DNA of 64,000 nucleotides from JANXQG01 sp963709175 (GTDB lineage: Bacteria; Planctomycetota; Planctomycetia; Pirellulales; Thermoguttaceae), in assembly GCA_963709175.1 (NCBI GenBank), contig CAVPVK010000012.1, forward strand, positions 620,001 through 684,000, written 5' to 3'. Below the pieces are notes generated by a model. The model ran no database searches and was not told the DNA's origin. It saw nothing but the letters and a program-made list of their open reading frames with translations. Position 1 is the first letter of the stretch. Each line of letters starts with the position of its first letter. The position numbers and the translations under genes are program-made. Shown piece by piece: positions 1-8,255 of this stretch.

Positions 1-523
1 CACAGTCCAATGCAGTCTTACAGCCGGTCGCGCGGATCGCCGCCAGGATTTCCGGAAGATCGCCTTCAATGTCGCCCATCAGGGAATAATAGCCGATAAG
101 GGTCATGCGACTGCGGGCGAAGAGGTCGAGGCGGTCCAGGAAGAGCTTGCGATCCATGAGCCGCGTAGCGCCGACGCAATGGGCGAAGCTCCGTTCGCCG
201 CTGGGATCGATGAGAACAACGCTGGTACTCGTGGAAGCCGTGGGATGCTCCAGCACGCCGCTGCAATCGAGCCCTTCGTCCTCGAGGCGGCTGCGGATCA
301 AGCGAGCCCACTCGTCGCGGCCCACGTAAGTGAAAGCGGCCGCCTTCATTCCCAGTCGCGCCATGGCCACGCCGGCATTAGGAACGATGCCGCCCGTTAC
401 GACCTGCAGCGGCTCGGTGTTGTAGAGCCGTCCGCCGCCCAGGGGTACATCGAGACTTACTGGCCGACAGAGAATGTCGGCCACGCACGATCCGCAGAGA
501 ATGCAATCGAAGTCTTTTCGCAT
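1..523 (-). CDS. PfkB-family carbohydrate kinase, N-terminal part
   Basis: This gene is cut by the window start, so only about 174 N-terminal residues are visible. They were translated by hand from the ATG whose complement lies at 521-523. The protein opens MRKDFDCILCGSCVADIL and continues with VVTGGIVPNAGVAMARLGMK, which fits the ribokinase/PfkB N-terminal sugar-binding fold (GGxxxNxAxxLARLG). Further on come YVGRDEWARLIRSRLEDEG and the DPSGERSF segment typical of the family. Members phosphorylate sugars or nucleosides in the cytoplasm; the substrate cannot be told. The ATP-binding GAGD motif would lie outside the window. It is divergent from the S46 peptidase, and 145 bp separate the two starts. 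No clear Shine-Dalgarno was seen. Confidence 0.85.
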   Translation of the reverse strand, partial: MRKDFDCILCGSCVADILCRPVSLDVPLGGGRLYNTEPLQVVTGGIVPNAGVAMARLGMKAAAFTYVGRDEWARLIRSRLEDEGLDCSGVLEHPTASTSTSVVLIDPSGERSFAHCVGATRLMDRKLFLDRLDLFARSRMTLIGYYSLMGDIEGDLPEILAAIRATGCKTALDC

Positions 524-668
524 GATTACTGAATTTAAGCCGAACAGGGGCAATCGTCAAGTTTGCCTCGGGTTCTTTGCAAAACCTGCTCCCTTGGCTA
601 TGATGCTGGTTTGTGCGAAATCGGACCTTCCCCCCCTGTGGAGTTCTCAATATGCAACCGGTGTGCGA

Positions 669-2765
669 ATGGGCGCGAGAAGTGCGCTAGGCTGGTTCTT
701 GGCCGGAATCATGACGGCTATTGCCTGCGGCAGCGCCGCGCGTGGAGATGAAGGTATGTGGCTCTTCAACAATCCGCCTGCAAAGATTCTCAAGGCAAAA
801 TATGGTTTTGAGCCAACGCGCGAGTGGCTGGACCATCTGCAGCGCTCGAGCGTGCGCTTCAATTCAGGCGGCTCCGGATCGTTTGTGTCGTCCACCGGCC
901 TGGTGCTCACCAACCACCACGTGGGCGCCGACGCGTTGCAGAAAATCAGCACGAAGGACAAGAACTACCTGGCCGACGGGTTCTACGCCAAGACCCGCGA
1001 CGAGGAGGTGAAGTGCGACGACCTGGAACTAAACGTGCTGATGAGCATGGAGGACGTCACCGATCGGGTAAACGCGGCCGTGCCGCAGAACGCCGGTCCA
1101 GCCGAGGCGGAAAAGGCCCGCCGCGCGATCATGAACACCATCGAACAGGAATCGATGGACAAAACCGGGCTGCGGAGCGACGTGGTGACGCTGTACAACG
1201 GCGGACAGTACCAGCTTTACCGCTACAAGAAGTACACGGACGTGCGGCTCGTCTTCGCCCCCGAGGTCGACGCGGCCTTCTTCGGCGGCGACCCCGACAA
1301 TTTCGAGTATCCCCGCTACGACCTCGACATCTGCTTCTTTCGCGTCTACGAGGATGGCAAGCCGGCCAGGATCGAGCACTATCTCCAGTGGTCGGCGGAG
1401 GGGGCGGCCGACGGCGAACTGATCTTCGTCTCCGGCCACCCCGGCAAGACCGATCGGCTCGACACGGTCGCCCATCTGGGTTACCTCCGCGACCTTTCAC
1501 TGCCCAGCGTACTGAATTGGCTGATGCGGACCGAGGTATTGCTGCTGAACTACGGCGAGCGAAGCGACGAGAACGCGCGGCGGGCTCGCGAGGAGTTGTT
1601 CGGCGTCCAGAATTCACGCAAGGCCGAGATCGGCCGCCTCGCCGGGCTTCAGGACCCGGCCGTGATGAAGGAGAAGCAAGCGGCGGAACGCGCCCTCCGC
1701 GACGCCGTCGATGCCGATTCCCAGCTCCGCGCTGTTGCTTCGGCATGGGACGAGGTCGCCGCCGCCCTGAAAACCCTCCGCGGCATTCGCAAAGAGTTAA
1801 CACTGTTGGAAGAGGGCCGGATGTCGGAAGGCCGAGCCTTCCGCTGCCGCCAGTTCCTCATCGCCAGGACCTTGGTACGGATGGCTGAAGAAGACGGCAA
1901 GCCCAACGCCCAGCGGCTTCGCGAGTATCGCACGTCAAACCGCGAATCGCTGGAACAGATGCTCTTTTCGCCCGCTCCAATCTACAACGACCTGGAGACG
2001 GTCAAGCTGGCTGACGGGCTGAGCCTGCTGGTCACGGAGGCCGGGGCCGACAACCCGCTGGTGGTGGACGTTATCGATGGCAAGTCGCCCCGCGATCGAG
2101 CCGCCGCCTTGATCGCGGGAACGCACTTGAACGACGTGGCCTACCGCCGCCGACTGGCCGGTGGCGGGTTGACTGCCATCAAGGCCAGCGATGATCCCAT
2201 GATCAAGTTGGCTTTGCTCGTGGACGGTCCTGCGCGGAAGGTTCGCCGCATTCGCGAGGAACAGGTCGACGAGCCGCTGCGGCAGGCCTACGCCAAGATC
2301 GCCAAGGCGCGGTTCTCGGTCTTGGGTACCGCGGTCTACCCGGACGCCACGTTCACGCTCCGCCTGGCCTTCGGCGTGGTGAAAGGCTATCGGGAAATGG
2401 GCCGGCCGATGCCGCCCTGGACCACGCTCGGCGGCGCGTACCGGTGGGCGGCCGAGCACCACAACCACGAACCGTTCAATCTGCCGCCCCGCTGGCTGGA
2501 GCGAAAAGACCACCTGAAGCTCGATACGCCGCTGAATTTTGTTTCCACGGCCGACATCATCGGCGGCAACTCGGGCAGCCCGGTGGTCAATCGCCGCGGG
2601 CAGTTCGTGGGCATTATCTTCGACGGCAATCTGGAGTCGTTGGTTTGGGATTTTGTCTACACCGAGAAGGAGGGGCGCGCCATCGCCGTTCACAGCGCGG
2701 CGATCCTGGAGACGCTGCGAAACCTCTACGACGCCGGCACTCTGGCGGATGAACTGGGAAGATGA
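669..2765 (+). CDS. Secreted S46-family dipeptidyl-peptidase (DPP7/DPP11-like)
   Basis: Predicted to release dipeptides from peptide N-termini outside the cytoplasm. The reading frame is open further upstream, but the ATG at 669 is preferred because it begins a signal peptide (MGARSALGWFLAGIMTAIAC, then GSAARGDEG). From this start the protein has 698 residues, close to the family's 700-720. The chymotrypsin-like triad is visible: His about 84 in TNHHV, an Asp in YDLDICFFRVYEDG, and Ser635 in GGNSGSPV. The residue 18 after the serine sits in FDGN and is Gly. In characterised S46 enzymes Gly there goes with DPP7-like hydrophobic P1 preference, while Arg goes with acidic DPP11 specificity; applying this here is inference. 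It is followed 52 bp later by a flippase-like gene. Confidence 0.88.
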   Translation: MGARSALGWFLAGIMTAIACGSAARGDEGMWLFNNPPAKILKAKYGFEPTREWLDHLQRSSVRFNSGGSGSFVSSTGLVLTNHHVGADALQKISTKDKNYLADGFYAKTRDEEVKCDDLELNVLMSMEDVTDRVNAAVPQNAGPAEAEKARRAIMNTIEQESMDKTGLRSDVVTLYNGGQYQLYRYKKYTDVRLVFAPEVDAAFFGGDPDNFEYPRYDLDICFFRVYEDGKPARIEHYLQWSAEGAADGELIFVSGHPGKTDRLDTVAHLGYLRDLSLPSVLNWLMRTEVLLLNYGERSDENARRAREELFGVQNSRKAEIGRLAGLQDPAVMKEKQAAERALRDAVDADSQLRAVASAWDEVAAALKTLRGIRKELTLLEEGRMSEGRAFRCRQFLIARTLVRMAEEDGKPNAQRLREYRTSNRESLEQMLFSPAPIYNDLETVKLADGLSLLVTEAGADNPLVVDVIDGKSPRDRAAALIAGTHLNDVAYRRRLAGGGLTAIKASDDPMIKLALLVDGPARKVRRIREEQVDEPLRQAYAKIAKARFSVLGTAVYPDATFTLRLAFGVVKGYREMGRPMPPWTTLGGAYRWAAEHHNHEPFNLPPRWLERKDHLKLDTPLNFVSTADIIGGNSGSPVVNRRGQFVGIIFDGNLESLVWDFVYTEKEGRAIAVHSAAILETLRNLYDAGTLADELGR

Positions 2766-2817
2766 AGCACGAAGGCCGACGGCTCCCCTGCCTCTGAAGG
2801 CTCAGGGTGAGGGGAAA

Positions 2818-3957
2818 ATGAAGAAGAAGAGTCCGCTCCAACTACTGGGCCTATTGCTCGTGCTGGCGATATTCGCGCTGGCGGTCTGGCTTCTCAAGCA
2901 CGAGGTCGATAAGAACGATCTGACTTTCGCCAAGATCTACCATAGCCTCTTGCAGATACCCGCCTGGCAGATGTTAACCGCCCTGGGGCTGACGCTAGTC
3001 AACTTCGCTGTGATACTGGTCTGCTACGACTACCTGGCGTTTCGCTTCGCCGAAGTGCCGATTTCCCTGCGGCGGGTGGCCTTCGCCGCGCTGACCGCCT
3101 ATCCGATCAGCTACAACTTCGGCGCCACGGTGGCCGGTATTCCTCTCCGCTACCGCCTCTATTCGGCATGGGGCATACCGCTGACGAAGATCGTGCAGTT
3201 GCTGGTGATTCTGGCGTTGACGTTCTGGTTTGGCGTGTTTTTCATCTCCGGCGTGCTCTTTGTGGCCACGCCGCTGCGGATACCTCACAACCAGCTTCAC
3301 TTGATTGCGCAGGCGATGGCCGCAAAGATCCCCCCTGAAGCCGTCGATTGGTTCACGTACCTCTTCGCCGATTCCCGTCCCTTTGGCATACTGCTGTTGT
3401 TGTTGGCCGGATCGTACATGGGCGCCAGTCTCTTCCATCGCGGCTCGCTGAAGCTTTTTCGCTGGACACTGCCGGTGCCACCCTTCCGTTTGACGGTGTA
3501 TCAAATCGCCATCGCTTCGGCAGACATGCTCGTGGCCGCCTCCGTATTCTACATTCTCTTTCCGCCTATCCATGGCGGCTATCTGAAGGTGCTGGAGGTG
3601 TATCTCGTGGTCTACGTCTTGATCGTGCTTTCGCACGTGCCCGGCGGCTGGGGTGTGCTGGAAGCGGGCATGATGACGCTGTTGCAGACGCTCGAACTGG
3701 TGAAGCACCCGGACGCGAACTTGCCCAAGGTGTTGGCCGCGATTATTGTCTTTCGGGTTATCTATTTCCTGCTGCCGCTACTATTCGCTGCCATAATGAT
3801 CGGCTGGCACGAGCTTGCCTTGCGGAGGGAGTGGATCGCACCCATCGCGGTCCCGCCTGAAGCGGAACCCGGTGGCACGGTCCCTGCAGAGGGAATGAAT
3901 GGGCACGCGGGAAAAGAAGGACAAATCGAGTCGAAGCGGAACTCGTCGGGGAACTGA
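2818..3957 (+). CDS. Lysylphosphatidylglycerol synthase TM-region family protein (UPF0104-like flippase)
   Basis: A 379-residue polytopic inner-membrane protein. The frame is open upstream into the S46 gene, but the ATG at 2818 follows an AGGGGAAA ribosome site and starts MKKKSPLQLLGLLLVLAIF, a positive N-terminus plus the first membrane helix. About eight hydrophobic segments follow. The family landmarks AYPISYNFGATVAGIPLRYR and HVPGGWGVLEAGMM match the MprF N-terminal/LPG_synthase_TM domain. No C-terminal aminoacyl-transferase domain is present, so this is the flippase-like half only, probably handling a lipid or lipid-linked substrate. The C-terminal 45 residues are hydrophilic. It ends exactly next to the stop of the convergent MFS gene with no bases between. 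Confidence 0.8.
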   Translation: MKKKSPLQLLGLLLVLAIFALAVWLLKHEVDKNDLTFAKIYHSLLQIPAWQMLTALGLTLVNFAVILVCYDYLAFRFAEVPISLRRVAFAALTAYPISYNFGATVAGIPLRYRLYSAWGIPLTKIVQLLVILALTFWFGVFFISGVLFVATPLRIPHNQLHLIAQAMAAKIPPEAVDWFTYLFADSRPFGILLLLLAGSYMGASLFHRGSLKLFRWTLPVPPFRLTVYQIAIASADMLVAASVFYILFPPIHGGYLKVLEVYLVVYVLIVLSHVPGGWGVLEAGMMTLLQTLELVKHPDANLPKVLAAIIVFRVIYFLLPLLFAAIMIGWHELALRREWIAPIAVPPEAEPGGTVPAEGMNGHAGKEGQIESKRNSSGN

Positions 3958-5286
3958 CTAAGGCCGCAAACCGATCAAATTGTCCGACTCGCCGCGGGCC
4001 GTGGGGCGAGGCATTGCTCGTGCCGGCATGGGGCGGAGGTAGTGCGGCGGCGGGAGAGCAACAATGGATCGCGACGCCTTTCGCGCCGGCACGGGAACCA
4101 GGAGAATGATCGCCGCTGCCCGCGCGACCGCGGAGACGACGAAAAGAGCGGCGTAGGCGCGGGCACTGCCGCCCAGAAACACCAAGATGCCGGCCCCCAG
4201 CAGCGAGCCGGCGGCGATGGCTGCGGAATTCGCCATATTGAAGACGGCCAGGACCGCGACCCGTTTCTGCCGCGGAATTGTCTCGAAGAACAACAGCAGC
4301 GTAGCCAGGTCGAAGGCCCCCCAAGCCACGCCCGCATAAATCTGCACAGCGATGAGATATCCCCAATGGCTTGAAACCAACCAAAGGGCCGACGAAGGAA
4401 CGATAGCGGCGGCGCTAAACCAGAGTACGCAGCGGGTTCCCACGCGAGCGGCGATTCGGCCGATGGTCGGCAGAAACAAGATTTTTCCCACGATCGACGC
4501 GGCGACGATCGTCACGTAGAGAGACGCGGAAAAACGCAGCTCGCCCAGCATGTAAGGGTTGAAGTACGGACCAGCGATCTGCATCGCGGCCTGGGCGGCC
4601 AAGAGATAAAGCAACAAGCGCCCGTTGTCGCCGTCGGCCAGGGCGCGGAAGCCGCTCCGCAGCGAAGACGATCCAGCCCCGCGCGGCGGTTGGGGCTCGC
4701 GCTGGCTGGCCAGCAGCCGCGCGGAAGTGAAACGGGCCGCCGCTGCCGCCAGGAACAAGAAGGCGAACATCGTCAGCGGCGTTCCCCATCGGTCGGCCAC
4801 TTCCAGGGCGACTCCGCCGCCAACAAAGCCCAACGCGTTTCCCCACTGGCAGATTCGCGAGCGCCAGGCGAAGTAGCGGGCCCGCAGCCGCGAGGGCACC
4901 AGCGTCTCCATCCAGGCGTTCCACGGCCCGTTGCCGCCCAGGCCCGTGGCCCAGTAAACGGCGATCAGGGCGAACACTACCGTTGTGGGCATGCGGCCGG
5001 TAAGCGCGGCGAGCAACAGCGGCAGAAAGGCGGCGGCCTGTATCAACGCACACAGAGCGACCCAGCGGCGATAGGACCCGCAACATCGCATCAGTCTCGG
5101 CGCAGCGAGCTGCACAACGGCCCCGATCACCAGCGGTACGGTGCTCGCCAGTCCACAGGCCAACTCGCTGCCGCTGATTGCCAGCACGAAGACCGGAAGA
5201 TAGGTCTCGCCGACCCCGACCATCACGCTCGCGGCCATTCCTTCGGCAGTGGAGATGCGAAGATCCCTTCGCAGGGGACTGGACAT
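3958..5286 (-). CDS. Major facilitator superfamily transporter
   Basis: A 442-residue inner-membrane protein with about 12 hydrophobic segments in two halves, typical of MFS secondary transporters. The start at 5286 (MSSPLRRDLRISTAEG) was chosen because the open frame further upstream is arginine-rich and runs through a palindromic repeat. No good Shine-Dalgarno precedes it, so MAASVMVGVGETYLPV slightly downstream is an alternative. The substrate is unknown; nothing in the sequence points to a particular compound. The fragment SRLRARYFAWRSRICQWGN in the cytoplasmic loop between helices resembles planctomycete MFS proteins of unknown function. It lies downstream of yacG on the same strand. Confidence 0.83.
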   Translation of the reverse strand: MSSPLRRDLRISTAEGMAASVMVGVGETYLPVFVLAISGSELACGLASTVPLVIGAVVQLAAPRLMRCCGSYRRWVALCALIQAAAFLPLLLAALTGRMPTTVVFALIAVYWATGLGGNGPWNAWMETLVPSRLRARYFAWRSRICQWGNALGFVGGGVALEVADRWGTPLTMFAFLFLAAAAARFTSARLLASQREPQPPRGAGSSSLRSGFRALADGDNGRLLLYLLAAQAAMQIAGPYFNPYMLGELRFSASLYVTIVAASIVGKILFLPTIGRIAARVGTRCVLWFSAAAIVPSSALWLVSSHWGYLIAVQIYAGVAWGAFDLATLLLFFETIPRQKRVAVLAVFNMANSAAIAAGSLLGAGILVFLGGSARAYAALFVVSAVARAAAIILLVPVPARKASRSIVALPPPHYLRPMPARAMPRPTARGESDNLIGLRP

Positions 5287-5384
5287 GGCGCGGCTGTTCG
5301 GGAAACTCTCGGTGGTTTTCGCAGTGTGGGAGCAAGAGCATACAAGATGTGACGACCGAGAAAAAGGGCAGTTCCCAAACGGGC

Positions 5385-5434
5385 GCTCGTGGTCCCGGCG
5401 TTCGCCGGAATTCCCGCTGAATCCGGGACTACAA
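5385..5434. repeat. REP-like palindromic element, family 2, copy A
   Basis: The element sits between yacG and the MFS gene. It has an inner hairpin CCGGCG-TT-CGCCGG at 5395-5408 and outer arms GTGGTCCCGG and CCGGGACTAC that pair with one mismatch. The same layout recurs near 10239-10297 and 50217-50264, so it is dispersed and not gene-specific. Confidence 0.7.
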
Positions 5435-5440
5435 AGGCCG

Positions 5441-5626
5441 TCAATCTTCTTCCTGAGTTTCGCCAGGAGGCGAGTCTTCCTCCGGCCGCTCGTTGGGCAA
5501 GCCATACCCTTCGTCGAGCCAGCGATTCAGGTCGGCCAACCGGCAGCGGACGCTGCAAAAGGGCAGTGCGGGACTTTGCTCCGGATCGAAGAGACGCTCA
5601 CACATCGGACAGTGGCGCTGGCTCAT
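5441..5626 (-). CDS. yacG: DNA gyrase inhibitor YacG-like zinc-finger protein
   Basis: A 61-residue protein with the full YacG zinc-binding signature: CPMC near the N-terminus, then FCSVRCRLADLNRWLDEGYG. The four cysteines should bind one zinc. E. coli YacG binds GyrB and blocks gyrase from holding DNA; that role is transferred by family. The C-terminal tail is acidic (RPEEDSPPGETQEED), as usual in this family. Its ATG overlaps the stop of the upstream small secreted protein by four bases (ATGA at 5623-5626), indicating translational coupling. Length agrees with the 60-65 residues normal for the family. Confidence 0.9.
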   Translation of the reverse strand: MSQRHCPMCERLFDPEQSPALPFCSVRCRLADLNRWLDEGYGLPNERPEEDSPPGETQEED

Positions 5627-5832
5627 GCCGTCTTACTTTTGACGGGCAGCGGTGAGTATTTCTGCATGCGCTCGATCAGGATGGGCTGGAGGCCCATGTC
5701 GTCGTGAAACGTTTCTCCGGTGCACCGCAGCACTTCGATGGCCGGCGTCCTGGACGGATGGGGCGGCGCGGCCGCCTGGGTAATCGCGGCAAAAGCAAGG
5801 AGAGAAAACCGTACGACGGCGACGCGGGACAT
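5623..5832 (-). CDS. Small secreted hypothetical protein
   Basis: A 69-residue protein, family not recognised. Residues 1-20 (MSRVAVVRFSLLAFAAITQA) form a plausible signal peptide. The mature part is about 48 residues and contains CTGETFHDDMGLQP and a single cysteine. Support for a real gene comes from the ATGA overlap with yacG and from its position in a same-strand run from dnaJ to yacG. The ribosome site is weak (AAGAG eight bases before the ATG). Function is unknown, and it could be a lineage-specific small envelope protein. Confidence 0.5.
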   Translation of the reverse strand: MSRVAVVRFSLLAFAAITQAAAPPHPSRTPAIEVLRCTGETFHDDMGLQPILIERMQKYSPLPVKSKTA

Positions 5833-5900
5833 CGGGCGACTCTTGGGAAGGGTTGGCTCGCATTTTGCGGGAACTGTGCGAGCTCGTTCCGGCCTACGCT

Positions 5901-6206
5901 TTACTTCGCGCTACTTTCCTTCTTGCCGGTATCTTTCTTGCCGGCCTTGCCGCTTTCTCCGGACTTTTCCGGCGTGGTCGCGCTGGCCGGCTTATCGGCG
6001 GCGGCCGCTTTCTTGTACGATTCGCTGCGGTAGTCGGTCGTATAGAAACCCGAGCCCTTGAATACGATCGCCGCCCCCGGGCCGATCAACCGGCGGAGCT
6101 TCTTCTTGCCGCACTCGGGGCACTGCTTCTTCGGCTCTTCCTTGATCGATTGGAACAGCTCGAACTGGTGCTGACAGGCCTCGCACACGTAATCATAGGT
6201 AGGCAT
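5901..6206 (-). CDS. FmdB-family zinc-ribbon regulatory protein
   Basis: A 101-residue protein beginning MPTYDYVCEACQHQFELFQS, the classic FmdB/CxxC_CXXC_SSSS start. The second pair is CPECGKKK, so two CxxC knuckles should bind one zinc. The segment GPGAAIVFKGSGFYTTDYR is also typical of the family. Longer upstream starts were rejected because homology begins at MPTYDY. The tail is Lys/Ala/Ser-rich and disordered (AAAADKPASATTPEKSGE). FmdB was named from formamidase regulation in Methylophilus, but most bacterial members have no established role. It lies between grpE and the small secreted gene. Confidence 0.88.
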   Translation of the reverse strand: MPTYDYVCEACQHQFELFQSIKEEPKKQCPECGKKKLRRLIGPGAAIVFKGSGFYTTDYRSESYKKAAAADKPASATTPEKSGESGKAGKKDTGKKESSAK

Positions 6207-6290
6207 TATTGGTACTCTGGAGCAATCGGGGTTTAGTTGCATCGCGGTCCGGTGGCACTCCCCTCGGGCTCCACCGTGCCGCAAAGCTAC

Positions 6291-6860
6291 TCAGTGCGGC
6301 GCATCAAGGGCCCGCGACACTATCACCTGGCTGGGCCGCACCACGCGGTCGTACAACTGAAAGCCAGGCTGGGCCACCAGCACCACCGTGTTGGGCGGGT
6401 ATTCGTCAGTGGCCTGCTGCGAAATCGCGTGATGCTGGTTTGGGTCGAATGGCAAGTGCAAGGCGCCGATCCGCAAGCAATGGTGCTGGGCAAAGGTCTC
6501 CTCAAACTGTCGGGCGACGAGCTTCACTCCTTCCAGCAGCGCGGCCACATCCTGGGTTTTCTCGGCCGCGGCAATCGCCCGCTCGATGTTGTCGAGCACC
6601 GGCAGCAGATCGTGCATCAAGGGCAGGTTGGCGTACCGGCGATGTTCCTCGATTTCGCGGGCCGCCCGCTTGCGGTAGTTCTCCAATTCGGCTTGACTGC
6701 GGAGAACTCGGTCCTTGGCGGACTCCAGGTCGTTGCGAAGCTGATCGAGAAGCGCGTCCTCGGATGCCTCGGCCGCCGCGTAGTCGCCCTTGGCCGGTTC
6801 CGCTGCGGCCGCCGACGGTGGCGGACCGTCCTTTTTCACACTGATGTCTTCGTCGTTCAT
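6291..6860 (-). CDS. grpE: Nucleotide exchange factor GrpE
   Basis: Co-chaperone that drives ADP release from DnaK. It has 189 residues. The start at 6860 (MNDEDISVKKDG) follows a GAGGATC ribosome site; an upstream alternative at 6905 is less likely. An acidic, Ala-rich N-terminus leads into a long coiled coil (about residues 35-90, with QAELENYRKRAAREIEEHRR). The beta-domain follows, including HLPFDPNQHHAIS and QPGFQLYDRVVRPSQVIVS, which match the GrpE signature. It lies 54 bp downstream of dnaJ on the same strand and is probably co-transcribed. No dnaK is present in the window, so its partner must be encoded elsewhere. Confidence 0.95.
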   Translation of the reverse strand: MNDEDISVKKDGPPPSAAAAEPAKGDYAAAEASEDALLDQLRNDLESAKDRVLRSQAELENYRKRAAREIEEHRRYANLPLMHDLLPVLDNIERAIAAAEKTQDVAALLEGVKLVARQFEETFAQHHCLRIGALHLPFDPNQHHAISQQATDEYPPNTVVLVAQPGFQLYDRVVRPSQVIVSRALDAPH

Positions 6861-6914
6861 GGCAGATCCTCGCTTCGTAGAATTATTTACGTCAAGCCAA
6901 CGCAAGCGTAGGGC

Positions 6915-8060
6915 TCACGAATCCTCTTCCGTATGGAATAAGTCCTTGATTTTCTCGAAAAAACTCTTCCGTTTTGAGGACACTTGCGTGTTTTCGATTT
7001 CGGCCAGCTCGCGGAGCAACTCCTCATGCCGCTCGGAAAGCCGCTTGGGCACTTCTACGGTGATTTGCACGTGCAGATCGCCGCGGCTGCGATAGCGGAC
7101 GTCCGGCATGCCTCTGCCTCGAAGCGTGAAGACTTCGCCAGGCTGGGTGCCCGATGGCACATCGAGTGTCTCTGCGCCGTTGAGGGTCGGCACGCGGATT
7201 GAAGATCCCAGCGCCGCCTGGGAATAGCTGATCGGCACCTGGCAGACCAGGTCTCGCCCCTCGCGGTGGAAGAGCGTATGCTCTTTGACGTGGATCGTGC
7301 AGTAGCAATCGCCGGGCGGGCCGCCCGAGGTGCTGGGCTCGCCCTCGCCGCTGAGTCGAAGTTGCGTCCCATTGTCAACGCCTGGCGGGACCTCGACTTT
7401 GCGATTGACGCGACGCGGGACAAAGCCGTTGCCGCGGCAAGCGGGGCAGACGTCGCGAATCACGCGGCCACTGCCGTGGCACGACGGACAGGGCGTTTGC
7501 AAAGAAAAGAAGCCGCTGGATTGCACCACGCGGCCGCTACCGCCGCAGTAGGGGCACCTTTCCGGCCCGGTGCCTGGTTTGGCCCCCGAGCCGCCGCAGG
7601 TGTCGCACGCCACCTGGCGCTGAAATTCAACAACTTTCGAAACGCCGTTTGCCGCTTCGATCAACTCCAGGGTAATCTCGCATTGGACATCACCCCCCCG
7701 GCGGACCCGGCGGCCGCCACGACTTCGGCCGCCAAAAAGATCGCCAAACAGGCCCTCGCCGAAGACGTCGCCAAAGGCCTCGAAGATATCGCCCACGTCC
7801 TGGAAGTGAGGCTGATCTCCCGCTTGCAGGCCCTGGAAGCCGTAACGATCGTACTTGGCACGCTTCTCCGGATGGTTCAGCACCTCGAAGGCTTCCGCCG
7901 CTTCCTTGAAACGGGCGATGGCAGTTTCATCGCCGGGGTTACGGTCCGGGTGGTACTTCAGGGCCAGCTTGCGATACGCCTCGGAAATCTGTTCCTTAGA
8001 TGCGGATCGCTCGACACCGAGGATCTCATAGTAGTCGCGTTTGTCAACCATCGTCACCAT
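6915..8060 (-). CDS. dnaJ: Molecular chaperone DnaJ (Hsp40, type I)
   Basis: J-domain co-chaperone that delivers substrates to DnaK and stimulates its ATPase. It has 381 residues with all type I parts in order. The J domain (KRDYYEILGVERSASKEQIS, HPD in LKYHPDRNPGD) covers about residues 5-70. A Gly/Phe-rich stretch covers 75-120. Four CxxCxGxG zinc repeats follow at about 145-215 (CDTCGGSG, CPYCGGSG, CPSCHGSG, CPACRGNG), then the C-terminal substrate-binding domains. The ATG at 8060 is preferred over one nine bases downstream because AGGA lies six bases before it. It leads the dnaJ-grpE-fmdB run and is separated from groEL1 by that gene's terminator. Confidence 0.97.
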   Translation of the reverse strand: MVTMVDKRDYYEILGVERSASKEQISEAYRKLALKYHPDRNPGDETAIARFKEAAEAFEVLNHPEKRAKYDRYGFQGLQAGDQPHFQDVGDIFEAFGDVFGEGLFGDLFGGRSRGGRRVRRGGDVQCEITLELIEAANGVSKVVEFQRQVACDTCGGSGAKPGTGPERCPYCGGSGRVVQSSGFFSLQTPCPSCHGSGRVIRDVCPACRGNGFVPRRVNRKVEVPPGVDNGTQLRLSGEGEPSTSGGPPGDCYCTIHVKEHTLFHREGRDLVCQVPISYSQAALGSSIRVPTLNGAETLDVPSGTQPGEVFTLRGRGMPDVRYRSRGDLHVQITVEVPKRLSERHEELLRELAEIENTQVSSKRKSFFEKIKDLFHTEEDS

Positions 8061-8190
8061 ATCTTATCCTACGTTACGCAGGAAAGGTAAGGCCAAATCG
8101 GTCGCCTGTGTGCCATGGTTTTCTGGGAGCGGCAGAGGTGGCTGGTGGATGACCCTCGCCGATCCCGGCCACACAGTCGGCGCCGACGGC

Positions 8191-8225
8191 GAAAAAAGGG
8201 GCCGCCCCGGGTGGGAGGCGGCCCC
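8191..8225 (-). terminator. Intrinsic terminator after groES-groEL1
   Basis: A nine-pair stem GGGGCCGCC / GGCGGCCCC with a ten-base loop lies at 8198-8225. On the minus strand it is followed directly by a TTTTTT run (8192-8197). It sits 30 bp past the groEL1 stop and separates that operon from dnaJ. Confidence 0.8.
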
Positions 8226-8255
8226 ACGTTCGCTTCTCGCGTCCTGCGCTGGGCA

